Source of the DNA: Stenotrophomonas tumulicola
GTDB taxonomy: Bacteria; Pseudomonadota; Gammaproteobacteria; Xanthomonadales; Xanthomonadaceae
Length of the DNA stretch: 64,000 bases
NCBI RefSeq assembly: GCF_014117215.1
Contig: NZ_JACGXS010000001.1
Span: forward strand, 682,001 to 746,000
Direction: 5' to 3'
Positions within the stretch are counted from its first letter, which is position 1; every line of letters begins with the position of its first letter. Positions 52,033 to 59,380 of this stretch are shown here, in pieces. The translations under genes and the position numbers were made by a program. The notes under the pieces are model-generated. The model was not told the origin of the DNA. It did not search any database and saw only the letters and a list, made by a program, of their open reading frames with translations.

Positions 52033-52336
52033 GCAGTTCCAGCACTGGGTGGCCGAACGGCCGCGGTTGCTGGTGGATTTCCACAAGGCCCAGTGCCCCG
52101 GCTGCCGGATGCTGGAACTGTCGCTGCAACGGGTGGCTGGCAGCGAAGCGGGGCAGGGCATGACCCTGCTGCGGGTGCAGCTGGAGGTGCTGGGCGAGGC
52201 GTTCTTCCGTGCGCTGGGGCTGCGGCAGACGCCGACGCTGGCGATGTTCCGTGACGGGCAGGAGGCGGCGCGGATGCCGGGTTACCAGAGCCCGGCGCAG
52301 ATCGAGGCGGCCATCGCCACGCACCTGCCCCGGTAG
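52004..52336 (+). CDS. Thioredoxin-like protein with CPGC active site
   Basis: A 110-residue thioredoxin fold starting at ATG 52004 (MQIIDVTTPEQFQHWVAERP), 29 bp inside the flavodoxin-like gene. The active site is CPGC at residues 31-34 in VDFHKAQCPGCRMLELS, instead of the usual CGPC. The cis-Pro is in LRQTPTLAMFRDG. It probably re-reduces NrdA. An in-frame ATG at 51989 is an alternative start. The stop TAG (52334-52336) is the TAG of a GTAG repeat remnant. Confidence 0.85.
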   Translation: MQIIDVTTPEQFQHWVAERPRLLVDFHKAQCPGCRMLELSLQRVAGSEAGQGMTLLRVQLEVLGEAFFRALGLRQTPTLAMFRDGQEAARMPGYQSPAQIEAAIATHLPR

Positions 52337-52355
52337 GGCGGGGCCATGCGCTGCC
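52333..52355 (+). repeat. Degenerate SMAG/REP element
   Basis: GTAGGGCGGGGCCATGCGCT starts within the stop codon of the thioredoxin-like gene. The palindrome is imperfect. Confidence 0.5.
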
Positions 52356-52365
52356 GCCGGCTCCC

Positions 52366-53019
52366 TCAGCGCCTGCGGCGGAACGCGGCCGGGGTGCGTG
52401 CGCCGACGATGATCATCCGCACCATCGTTGACACTTCCTCGATCAGCTCGGCGTCGTTCTCCGGTGGCAGGTCCATCGCACTGGCGCCCATCGCGAACAC
52501 CAGCCGGGTGATCGCCTTGGCGGCCAGCTCGGGGGCATGCAGCTTGACCCCGTCCACGGCCGCCAGCCGCACCAGGTCGTGCTGCAGCTCGTCTTCGAAA
52601 TAATGCAGCTCGCGTTCGACCGCGTGCTTGAAGTCATCCGACCCGACCGCGCCTTCGCGCAGCAGCACGTGCAACAGCTTGTCGTCGGCGCGCAACTGTT
52701 CGATGAAGGTTTCCACCGACACCCAGACCACGCTGGTGGCCGAGGTGGTGGCGCGCCGCCGTGCCTGGCCGATGATGGTGCGCAGCGAACGGCCGGCCAG
52801 GTCGATCAGCGCGATGGACAGTTCGTCCATGTCGCGGAACTGCCGGTAGAAGCTGTTCGGCGCGATGCCGGCTTCACGCGCGACCTCGCGCAGGCTGAGC
52901 GTGGACAGGCTGCGGTGCGGCCCGATCAGCGCCAGCGCCGCGGCGATCAGATCCTCGCGGGTCACCGTGCGGCGGACCGGCGTGGCATCTTCTGGCGGGG
53001 GCATGACGGTGGGGGGCAT
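52366..53019 (-). CDS. desT: FabR/DesT-like TetR family repressor
   Basis: A 217-residue TetR regulator. The helix-turn-helix [40 protein letters not shown] is almost the FabR sequence ([22 protein letters not shown]). The ligand domain contains [20 protein letters not shown] and [16 protein letters not shown], also as in FabR. It is divergent from the desC-desB pair, as in Pseudomonas, where DesT senses acyl-CoA and controls aerobic desaturation. I call it desT by context; fabR would be an equally fair name. Confidence 0.88.
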   Translation of the reverse strand: [217 protein letters not shown]

Positions 53020-53066
53020 GGGGCTACCGGGTCGGCGAATGCTGAATCATACCCACTTCTGGCGGA

Positions 53067-53091
53067 TATACACCTGTATACACAGCTGTGT
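53067..53091. promoter_or_regulatory. Candidate DesT operator
   Basis: In the 94 bp between desT and desC, TATACAC occurs at 53067 and 53077, 10 bp apart, running into the 12-bp perfect palindrome ACACAGCTGTGT (53080-53091). It is 22 bp before the desC ATG. It is the only ordered sequence in the divergent region. Confidence 0.45.
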
Positions 53092-53113
53092 GCGCGGACG
53101 TATAGTTCGCTGC

Positions 53114-54193
53114 ATGAACGCTGCCGTCCGCCCTATCGGGGTTGCCCGTCCATCGCTGGTTTCCCCGCAACGCTGGTTGTCGCCTGCGCTGTTCGACTTC
53201 TGGGCCGGCCACCTGAACCCGTTGTGGACCCTCCGCCAGCCGCTGGCGCGCCTGCTGCGCCGTGAGCCGGCGGGGGCCGGTGCCTGCACGCTGGTACTGC
53301 GCACCAACCGCCACTGGCGCGGCATGCAGCCCGGCCAGCACGTCACCCTGGGCGTGGAGATCGATGGCCGCCTGCTGCAGCGCAGCTACAGCCCCACGAT
53401 GCTGGGCCCGCGCGAGCTGGCCATCACGGTCAAGGCGGTGGAAGGCGGGCGGGTCAGCAGGCACCTGGTGGAGCAGGCGCGGATCGGCACGGTGTTCCAG
53501 CTCGGTCCGGCCTTCGGTGAATTTTCCGTTCCCACCGCCGCGCCGCTGCTGCTGCTGGCGGCCGGCAGCGGCATCACCCCCATGCGCAGCCTGCTGCGTG
53601 CGCTGGCGGCCGGTCCGCTGGCTGCGCCGGTGGACCTGTACTACTGGGAGCGCCAGAGCGACGCCTTCAGCTTTCGTGAGGAGCTGCAGGCCCTGGCCGA
53701 GGCCGACCCGCAACTGCAGGTGCACCTGCTCGCCACGCGCGACGCACAGGCACCGGCGGCGCGGGTGGACGCCTGCGATTTCGATCAGCTGGGCGACGTG
53801 CCGCTGGCACAGCGACACGTGCTGGCCTGTGGCCCGGATGGCTTCGTCGCGGCCGCCCGGCAGCGCCTGCTGCATCACGTCGCCGGCTTCCAGGCCGAGG
53901 CGTTCACCCCGCCCGCTGCCGCGCCCGATGCCATCGGCGAGGTGCAGCTGACGCTGGCACGCAGTGGCCGGCAACTGGTGGTTCCGCGCGGCGTACCGCT
54001 GCTGGACAGCCTGGAAGCACATGGGCTGAAGCCGAAACACGGCTGCCGCATGGGTATCTGCAACACCTGTACCTGCCACCGCGTCAGTGGCGCCACCCAC
54101 CACCTGCGTACCGGCGAACAGCATGCCGAGCCGGCCCAGCCGGTGCGGATCTGCGTCAGCGCCCCGACTACCGACCTGGTCCTGGACCTGTGA
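53114..54193 (+). CDS. desC: DesC-type ferredoxin reductase with C-terminal 2Fe-2S domain
   Basis: A 359-residue flavoprotein. The FAD-binding barrel has LLQRSYSPTM (RxYS) and KAVEGGRVSRHLVEQARIG. The NAD domain has LLLLAAGSGITPMRSLLRAL and HVLACGPDGFV. The C-terminal ferredoxin domain carries four Cys: GCRMGICNTCTCHR and, later, RICVSAP. It passes electrons from NAD(P)H to the desaturase encoded 13 bp downstream. It is divergent from the TetR-type regulator. Confidence 0.92.
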   Translation: MNAAVRPIGVARPSLVSPQRWLSPALFDFWAGHLNPLWTLRQPLARLLRREPAGAGACTLVLRTNRHWRGMQPGQHVTLGVEIDGRLLQRSYSPTMLGPRELAITVKAVEGGRVSRHLVEQARIGTVFQLGPAFGEFSVPTAAPLLLLAAGSGITPMRSLLRALAAGPLAAPVDLYYWERQSDAFSFREELQALAEADPQLQVHLLATRDAQAPAARVDACDFDQLGDVPLAQRHVLACGPDGFVAAARQRLLHHVAGFQAEAFTPPAAAPDAIGEVQLTLARSGRQLVVPRGVPLLDSLEAHGLKPKHGCRMGICNTCTCHRVSGATHHLRTGEQHAEPAQPVRICVSAPTTDLVLDL

Positions 54194-54206
54194 GGAACCC
54201 ATTGCA

Positions 54207-55337
54207 ATGAGCCGTCCTGACCGCGCCCTGTCCCCCCAGGAGCTGAATGCCTTCGGTGCAGAACTTGATGCGATCCGCGACCGCGTGATCGGCGAGCTGG
54301 GTGCATCCGATACCCGCTACATCCGTCGCGTGGCTGCCGCCGTGCGCTGGTCCAGCGTGCTGGGCCGCCTGCTGCTGTTTGCTGGTGCGTTCTCGCCGCT
54401 GTTCTGGTCGCCGCTGTTGTGGCCGGCCTGCATTGCCGGCGCGCTGCTGCTGGGCCTGGCCAAGATCCTGGAAAACATGGAGCTGGGCCACAACGTGATG
54501 CACGGCCAGTACGACTGGACCGGCGACCCGAAGCTGGAGGGCAACAGCTACGAGTGGGACATCGTGGCCACCAGTGACAACTGGCGCAAGACGCACAACT
54601 TCAAGCACCATACCTATACCAACGTGCGTGGCATGGACGACGACATCGGCTACGGGCTGCTGCGGATCTTCCCCGAGCAGCGCTGGCGCCCGTTCTACCT
54701 GCTGCAGCCGATCATCGCGCCGGTATTCGCGCTGCTGTTCCAGTGGGGCGTGGCGATCCAGGACCTGCGCATCGGCCGTTGGCTGAAGGGGCGCATGACC
54801 GCCCGCCAGTTGTGGAAGGAGACCCGTCCGGTGGGCGCCAAGATGGCGCGCCAGCTCGGCAAGGACTACGTGCTGTTCCCGCTGCTGGCCGGCCCGTTCT
54901 TCCTGCCGGTGCTGCTGGGCAACATGGTGGCCAACGGCCTGCGCAACATCTGGACCTACGTGATCATCTTCTGCGGGCATTTCACCGCCGACGCGGAAAC
55001 CTTCCCCAAGGACTGCCTGCGCAACGAATCGCGCGGCCACTGGTACCTGCGCCAGCTGCGCGGCTCCTCGAACCTGACCGGCGGCTGGGTGATGAACGTA
55101 CTATCGGGCAACCTCAGCCACCAGATCGAGCACCACTTCTATCCGGACCTGCCGGCCAACCGCTATGCGGCGATCGCGGTGGAGGTGAAGGACATCTGCC
55201 GTCGCTATGGCCAGCACTACAACACCGGTTCGCTGCCGCGCCAGTTCGGCCAGGTGGCCTGGCGCATCCTGCGCCATGCCTTCCCCAGCCGGCCCACGCG
55301 GATGGTCGCCCGGCAGCCGGCGGCCGGCACTGCCTGA
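54207..55337 (+). CDS. desB: DesB-type membrane acyl-CoA desaturase
   Basis: A 376-residue integral membrane desaturase from ATG 54207 (GAGGA upstream). The histidine boxes are GHNVMHG, HNFKHHTYTN and HQIEHHFYPDLPANRY, plus GHF in IFCGHFTADAETF. Helices include LLLFAGAFSPLFWSPLLWPA and LLAGPFFLPVLLGNMVANGL. The enzyme uses O2 and the DesC electrons to insert a cis double bond into saturated acyl chains. It lies in an operon with desC. Confidence 0.92.
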   Translation: MSRPDRALSPQELNAFGAELDAIRDRVIGELGASDTRYIRRVAAAVRWSSVLGRLLLFAGAFSPLFWSPLLWPACIAGALLLGLAKILENMELGHNVMHGQYDWTGDPKLEGNSYEWDIVATSDNWRKTHNFKHHTYTNVRGMDDDIGYGLLRIFPEQRWRPFYLLQPIIAPVFALLFQWGVAIQDLRIGRWLKGRMTARQLWKETRPVGAKMARQLGKDYVLFPLLAGPFFLPVLLGNMVANGLRNIWTYVIIFCGHFTADAETFPKDCLRNESRGHWYLRQLRGSSNLTGGWVMNVLSGNLSHQIEHHFYPDLPANRYAAIAVEVKDICRRYGQHYNTGSLPRQFGQVAWRILRHAFPSRPTRMVARQPAAGTA

Positions 55338-55348
55338 CGAAAACGCCG

Positions 55349-55372
55349 GCCCGCGCTATGCAAAGCGCGGGC
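55349..55372. terminator. Terminator-like hairpin after desB
   Basis: GCCCGCGCT, loop ATGCAA, AGCGCGGGC form a perfect 9-bp GC-rich stem, 11 bp after the desB stop. There is no T-run. Confidence 0.55.
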
Positions 55373-55421
55373 AATGGCTGAGAATCGGGCGGATTGAGTT
55401 GCTTTGAGCAAAGGCGTGCGA

Positions 55422-56453
55422 GTGAACGTTGCGGCATCGTCCCCGGTCTCTGCGGAGATTCCTTCCCCCTTGCCGCGGCAACTGCCCGAGTTCCCCGATG
55501 CGTTGATCGTCGCCGATGTCGGCGGCACGTTCGCGCGCCTGGCCTGGTCCAGCGGCGACCAGCGCCAGCCGAAGATCGAGGGTTTCCGCAGCTTCCGTTG
55601 CGCGCAGTACCCCAGCCTGGCGGCAATCCTCGCCGAATTCGCCGCTGGGCGGCCACGGCGGCAGGCCAGCGCGGTGGTCGCCATCGCCGGGCTGCTGCAG
55701 GGCGACCAGCTGGTCAACGCGAACCTGCCGTGGCCGGTCGCCAGCGAGCGCACGCGACGTGAGGCAGGGCTGCAGGCACTGCGCCTGATCAATGATTTCG
55801 AAGCGGTGGCGCTGGCCATCCCGCATGTACGTGCCGATGCACTGGTGGCGCTGCATGGCAACGGCGCGCCGGGGCCTGCATGGCCGGCACTGGTGCTGGG
55901 TCCAGGCACCGGGCTGGGAGCGGCGCTGCGCTTCGCCGATGGCAACCGCCCGGTGCTGACCAGCGAAGTCGGGCATTCGGCCCTGTCGGCGGGTACGCCG
56001 CTGGAACTGGACGTGCTGCGCCTGCTGCTGGCGCGGTGGCCGCACGTGGACAATGAGCGCGTACTGTCCGGCACCGGCATGCTGAACCTCTACCAGTGCC
56101 TGTGCCAGTTGCAGGGCAGCGCGCCGCGCTGGACCGACACCGAAGGCCTGCTGGCGGCCGCGCACCGCCGCGACGATGCGCTGGCAGTGGAAACCGTGGC
56201 GGTATTCTGTGGATGGCTGGGCAGCTTCGTGGGGGATCTTGCCATCGCTTTCGGTGCGCGATCGGTGTACCTGGCCGGTGGCGTTTCCGCGCATATCGCC
56301 GCCTTCCTGCCCGACAGCCGGTTCGTGGAACGTTTCCTCAACAAGGGCGTGCTGGGCAAGGTGCTTGAGCAGGTACCCGTATGGCGCGTCGAACATGGCG
56401 AGCTCGGGGTGCTGGGCGCGGCTGCCTGGCGCGAGGATGTGCCGCACCCGTAG
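55422..56453 (+). CDS. glk: Glucokinase
   Basis: A 343-residue glucokinase of the proteobacterial Glk family. The phosphate loop is LIVADVGGTFARLAW. VVAIAGLLQGD, RLINDFEAVALAI (catalytic-loop ND), LVLGPGTGLGAAL, LTSEVGHSAL (EVGH substrate loop) and VYLAGGVSAHI follow in family order. It phosphorylates glucose to glucose-6-phosphate. I place the start at GTG 55422, seven bases after AAAGG; a TTG at 55404 and a GTG at 55416 are in frame. It is followed 48 bp later by a glycosylasparaginase gene, which suggests use of sugars released from glycans. Confidence 0.92.
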   Translation: MNVAASSPVSAEIPSPLPRQLPEFPDALIVADVGGTFARLAWSSGDQRQPKIEGFRSFRCAQYPSLAAILAEFAAGRPRRQASAVVAIAGLLQGDQLVNANLPWPVASERTRREAGLQALRLINDFEAVALAIPHVRADALVALHGNGAPGPAWPALVLGPGTGLGAALRFADGNRPVLTSEVGHSALSAGTPLELDVLRLLLARWPHVDNERVLSGTGMLNLYQCLCQLQGSAPRWTDTEGLLAAAHRRDDALAVETVAVFCGWLGSFVGDLAIAFGARSVYLAGGVSAHIAAFLPDSRFVERFLNKGVLGKVLEQVPVWRVEHGELGVLGAAAWREDVPHP

Positions 56454-56501
56454 GTATCGGCCGCCGGCCGGTATGGGGACGTCGACCAGGAGAAACATCG
56501 C

Positions 56502-57503
56502 ATGACCGATCGTAGAAGCTTCCTCCAGGCCGGTGCGCTGGCCGTCGGCGCGCTGGGCCTGCCACGCGGCGCCCGTGCCGGCGCAGACCCGGGCCCACGC
56601 GTGGTCTCGACCTGGGATTTCGGCGTGGGTGCCAACCAGGCCGCGTGGAAGACGCTTGCCGGCGGTGGCAGCGCACTCGATGCCGTCGAACAGGGGGCAC
56701 GCTGGGCCGAGAGCGAGCTGTGCAACCCGACGGTCGGCCGTTGTGGCAATCCGGACCGCGATGGCGTGCTGAGCCTGGACGCCAGCATCATGGACGGTGA
56801 CGGCCGTTGTGGCTCCGTCGCCGCCCTGGTGGACATCCTGCATCCGGTATCGGTGGCACGCCAGGTGATGGAGAAGACCCCGCACGTGATGCTGGTCGGG
56901 CAGGGCGCGCAGCAGTTCGCGATGGAGCAGGGTTTCCCGCGCGAGAAGCTGCTTACACCCGCGGCGGAGCAGGCGTGGAAGGCATGGTTGAAGACTGCCG
57001 AGTACGCGCCACAGATCAACGCCGAACGGCGCAGCATCCCCGGCGACAGCAGCAACCACGACACCCTGGGCATCCTGGCGCGCGATGCGCAGGGCCGGCT
57101 GGCCGGCGCATGCACCACCAGCGGCATGGCCTGGAAACTGCACGGACGGGTCGGTGACAGCCCGGTGATCGGTGCCGGCCTGTATGTAGACAACGAAGTC
57201 GGTGCGGCGACCGCATCCGGCGTGGGCGAGGAGATGATCCGCAACGCGGCCTCGTTCCTGGTGGTTGAACTGATGCGGCAGGGGCGCAGCCCGGCGCAGG
57301 CGTGCCACGAGGCGATCGCGCGGGTGGTGCGCAAACGCCCGGAGGCCAGCCGCACCCTGCAGGTGTGTTTCCTGGCGATGAATCGTGACGGCGAGGTGGG
57401 GGCCTATGCACTGCACCGCGGCTTCGTCTACGCGGTATGCGATGCACGGCGCCAGGACGACCTGCGCGATTCCAGCGCGGTCTACGACAGCGAACAGACG
57501 TGA
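56502..57503 (+). CDS. Tat-exported glycosylasparaginase
   Basis: A 333-residue N(4)-(beta-N-acetylglucosaminyl)-L-asparaginase. The N-terminus MTDRRSFLQAGALAVGALGL is a twin-arginine signal. VVSTWDFGVGANQAAWKTLA and DAVEQGARWAE begin the alpha subunit. The autocleavage site is SNHDTLGI with catalytic Thr188, and the beta subunit has TTSGMAWKLHGRVGDSPVIG, AGLYVDNEVGAATASGVGEE. The enzyme cuts the GlcNAc-Asn bond, the last step in breaking down N-glycans. It overlaps cutC by 4 bp (GTGA). Confidence 0.92.
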   Translation: MTDRRSFLQAGALAVGALGLPRGARAGADPGPRVVSTWDFGVGANQAAWKTLAGGGSALDAVEQGARWAESELCNPTVGRCGNPDRDGVLSLDASIMDGDGRCGSVAALVDILHPVSVARQVMEKTPHVMLVGQGAQQFAMEQGFPREKLLTPAAEQAWKAWLKTAEYAPQINAERRSIPGDSSNHDTLGILARDAQGRLAGACTTSGMAWKLHGRVGDSPVIGAGLYVDNEVGAATASGVGEEMIRNAASFLVVELMRQGRSPAQACHEAIARVVRKRPEASRTLQVCFLAMNRDGEVGAYALHRGFVYAVCDARRQDDLRDSSAVYDSEQT

Positions 57504-58228
57504 GCGCGCGGCGGCTGCTGGAAATTGCCTGCGATGGGCTGGGATCGGCGTTGGCCGCCCAGCAAGGCGGCGCCGACCGCGTTGAACTGTTCGCCGATCT
57601 CGCCTCCGGGGGCCTGACGCCGTCGCACGGCACCATCGCGGTGGCGAGGGAGCGCCTGCAGTTGCCGTTGTTCGTGCTGGTGCGGCCACGTGCGGGTGAC
57701 TTCCTGTACCAGGACTGGGAGGCCGCGGTGATGCTGCAGGACATCCGCCATTGCCGCGAACTGGGCTGCGACGGCGTGGTGCTGGGTGCGCTGACTGCCG
57801 AGGGCGATGTCGACCTGCCGCTGTGCCGCGAGCTGGTGGCAGCGGCCGGTGACATGCACGTCACCTTCCATCGCGCCTTCGATGCGGTGCGCGACCCGCG
57901 CACGGCACTGGAGCAGATCGTGCAGCTCGGCTGCACGCGGGTGCTGAGTTCCGGCGCGCGGGCAAGTGCGGCAGAGGGCATGGCGACGCTCGCCGGAACA
58001 GTGCAACAGGCGGCTGGACGCATCGGCATCATGGCCGGTGCGGGAATCACGCCGGACAACATCGCCGGGATCGCGCTAGGTACCGGATGCAGTGAGCTGC
58101 ATGCCTCGGCCAAGCTGCGACGGCAATCGCGCATGCGACACCGCAACCTGGCGCTGGCAGGGCTGGAGGTCGATCATCTGCAGACCGATGTGGCACAGGT
58201 GGCCGCGTTGCGTACCGCGTTGGGGTAG
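57500..58228 (+). CDS. cutC: CutC family protein
   Basis: A 242-residue CutC TIM-barrel from GTG 57500, overlapping the previous stop. Motifs are LLEIACDGLGSALAAQQGGA, DRVELFADLASGGLTPSHGT, LFVLVRPRAGDFLYQDWEAA, GCDGVVLGALTAEGDVD, VTFHRAFDAV and IGIMAGAGITPDNIAGI. CutC was named for copper homeostasis, but its biochemical role is unclear. The tight coupling to a glycosylasparaginase suggests a part in sugar metabolism. Stop TAG 58226-58228 is the TAG of a GTAG repeat, and the last 16 codons are copied in the array downstream. Confidence 0.9.
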   Translation: MSARRLLEIACDGLGSALAAQQGGADRVELFADLASGGLTPSHGTIAVARERLQLPLFVLVRPRAGDFLYQDWEAAVMLQDIRHCRELGCDGVVLGALTAEGDVDLPLCRELVAAAGDMHVTFHRAFDAVRDPRTALEQIVQLGCTRVLSSGARASAAEGMATLAGTVQQAAGRIGIMAGAGITPDNIAGIALGTGCSELHASAKLRRQSRMRHRNLALAGLEVDHLQTDVAQVAALRTALG

Positions 58229-58565
58229 AGCGGGTCCATGACCCGCTGCTTCTGCGCGGGTGACGGGCATGGCCCGTCACTACCAGGGGGAAGCGGGTGA
58301 CTGCAGACCGATGTGGCACAGGTGGCTGCGTTGCGTGCCGCGCTGGGGTAGAGCGGGTTCATGACCCGCTGCTTCTGCGCGGGTGACGGGCATGGCCCGT
58401 CACTACCGGGGAAGCGGGTGACCGCAGACCGATGCGGCACAGGTGGCCGCGTTGCGTGCCGCGCTGGGGTAGAGCGGGTCCATGACCCGCTGCTTCTGCG
58501 TGGGTGACGGGCATGGCCCGTCACTACCGGGGAAACGGATGACGGGCATGGCCCGTCATTACCTG
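58178..58565 (+). repeat. Tandem array of cutC 3' end plus SMAG pair
   Basis: Three units start at 58178, 58301 and 58422 (steps of 123 and 121 bp). Each has the cutC tail (LQTDVAQVAALRxALG and TAG), a forward SMAG (GTAGAGCGGGT.CATGACCC), a linker CTTCTGCG.GGG, and a reverse SMAG (GACGGGCATGGCCCGTCACT). The first unit is the real cutC end; the other two are non-coding copies. One more reverse SMAG (58540-58562) closes the array. The 338 bp from cutC to the GntR gene hold nothing else. Confidence 0.88.
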
Positions 58566-58566
58566 C

Positions 58567-59286
58567 CTAGATGCCGCCCTGGCGTGGCAGTGGCGCTGGT
58601 ACGTTCAGCTGCCCGCCGGCGGCGACATAGGCGGCCAGCGCTTCGCCCTGGCTCAGCAGGTGCCGGTTCATGGTCTGCTCGGCGGCCTGTGCGTCGCGTC
58701 GACGGATGCAGTCCATCAGTTCGCGGTGCTCTGCCAGCGACTGCGCCATCCGACCGGGAGTCAGCAATTGGCGACCACGATGCATCTTCAGGATGCGGTG
58801 CAGGTCATGGGTGACCCGGATCAGCCAGGGGTTGGCCGCGTGGGTCTGCAGTGATTCATGGATCAGGTAGTTGTTGCGGTAATACTCGGCCAGGTCACCG
58901 CAGGCGGCGGCGGCTTCCATCGCATCATGCAGCGCCTGCAGTCCGTCGACGCCGGCATCGTCGATGCGCCGCACCGCTTCATGCGCGCAGCGGCCCTCCA
59001 GCATCGCCATCACCGGGAACAACTGGTTCAGGTCTTCCAGCGTAAGCCGGGTGACCCGGCTGCCGCGCCCGGCATCGATCTGTACCAGTCCCTCGGCGGC
59101 CAGCAGCTTCAGGCTTTCGCGCAGCGGCGTGCGGCTGATGCCAAGTTCGTCGGCCAGTGCCGGCTCGTCGATCCATTCCCCCGGCGGCAGCGCATAGTCG
59201 TAGATCTTCTCGCGAAGCTGCTCGGCCACCTCTTCATAGAGCGGCACGCGTCGATTGCTTTTGCGGGGGCCAGGGGCCAGGGGCAT
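58567..59286 (-). CDS. GntR/FCD regulator of the malonate cluster (MdcY-like)
   Basis: A 239-residue FadR-subfamily regulator. The winged helix is LYEEVAEQLREKIYDYALPP, GEWIDEPALADELGISRTPL, RESLKLLAAEGLVQ. The FCD ligand domain has FPVMAMLEGRCAHEAVRRID, YYRNNYLIHESLQTHAAN (metal ligands Asp/His type) and LAEHRELMDCIRRRDAQAAE. It is at the end of the mdc gene row on the same strand, as mdcY is in some malonate decarboxylase loci. Control of that cluster is inferred. Confidence 0.88.
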   Translation of the reverse strand: MPLAPGPRKSNRRVPLYEEVAEQLREKIYDYALPPGEWIDEPALADELGISRTPLRESLKLLAAEGLVQIDAGRGSRVTRLTLEDLNQLFPVMAMLEGRCAHEAVRRIDDAGVDGLQALHDAMEAAAACGDLAEYYRNNYLIHESLQTHAANPWLIRVTHDLHRILKMHRGRQLLTPGRMAQSLAEHRELMDCIRRRDAQAAEQTMNRHLLSQGEALAAYVAAGGQLNVPAPLPRQGGI

Positions 59287-59338
59287 GGGGAAATGGATTG
59301 TCCAGAGGATGCAGCAGTTTACCGGTTGCGCCGTGGCG

Positions 59339-59362
59339 GTAGTGACGGGCCACGCCCGTCAC
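59339..59362 (+). repeat. SMAG-type REP element
   Basis: GTAGTGACGGGCCACGCCCG, then TCAC, lies between the GntR gene and the transporter gene. Its loop has CACG in place of the usual CATG. Confidence 0.6.
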
Positions 59363-59380
59363 CCACCCGCCATGCCGGCA

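Noticed and set aside
58178..58565. Possible CRISPR array
   Set aside because: The repeats are copies of the cutC tail plus REP elements; there are no spacers.
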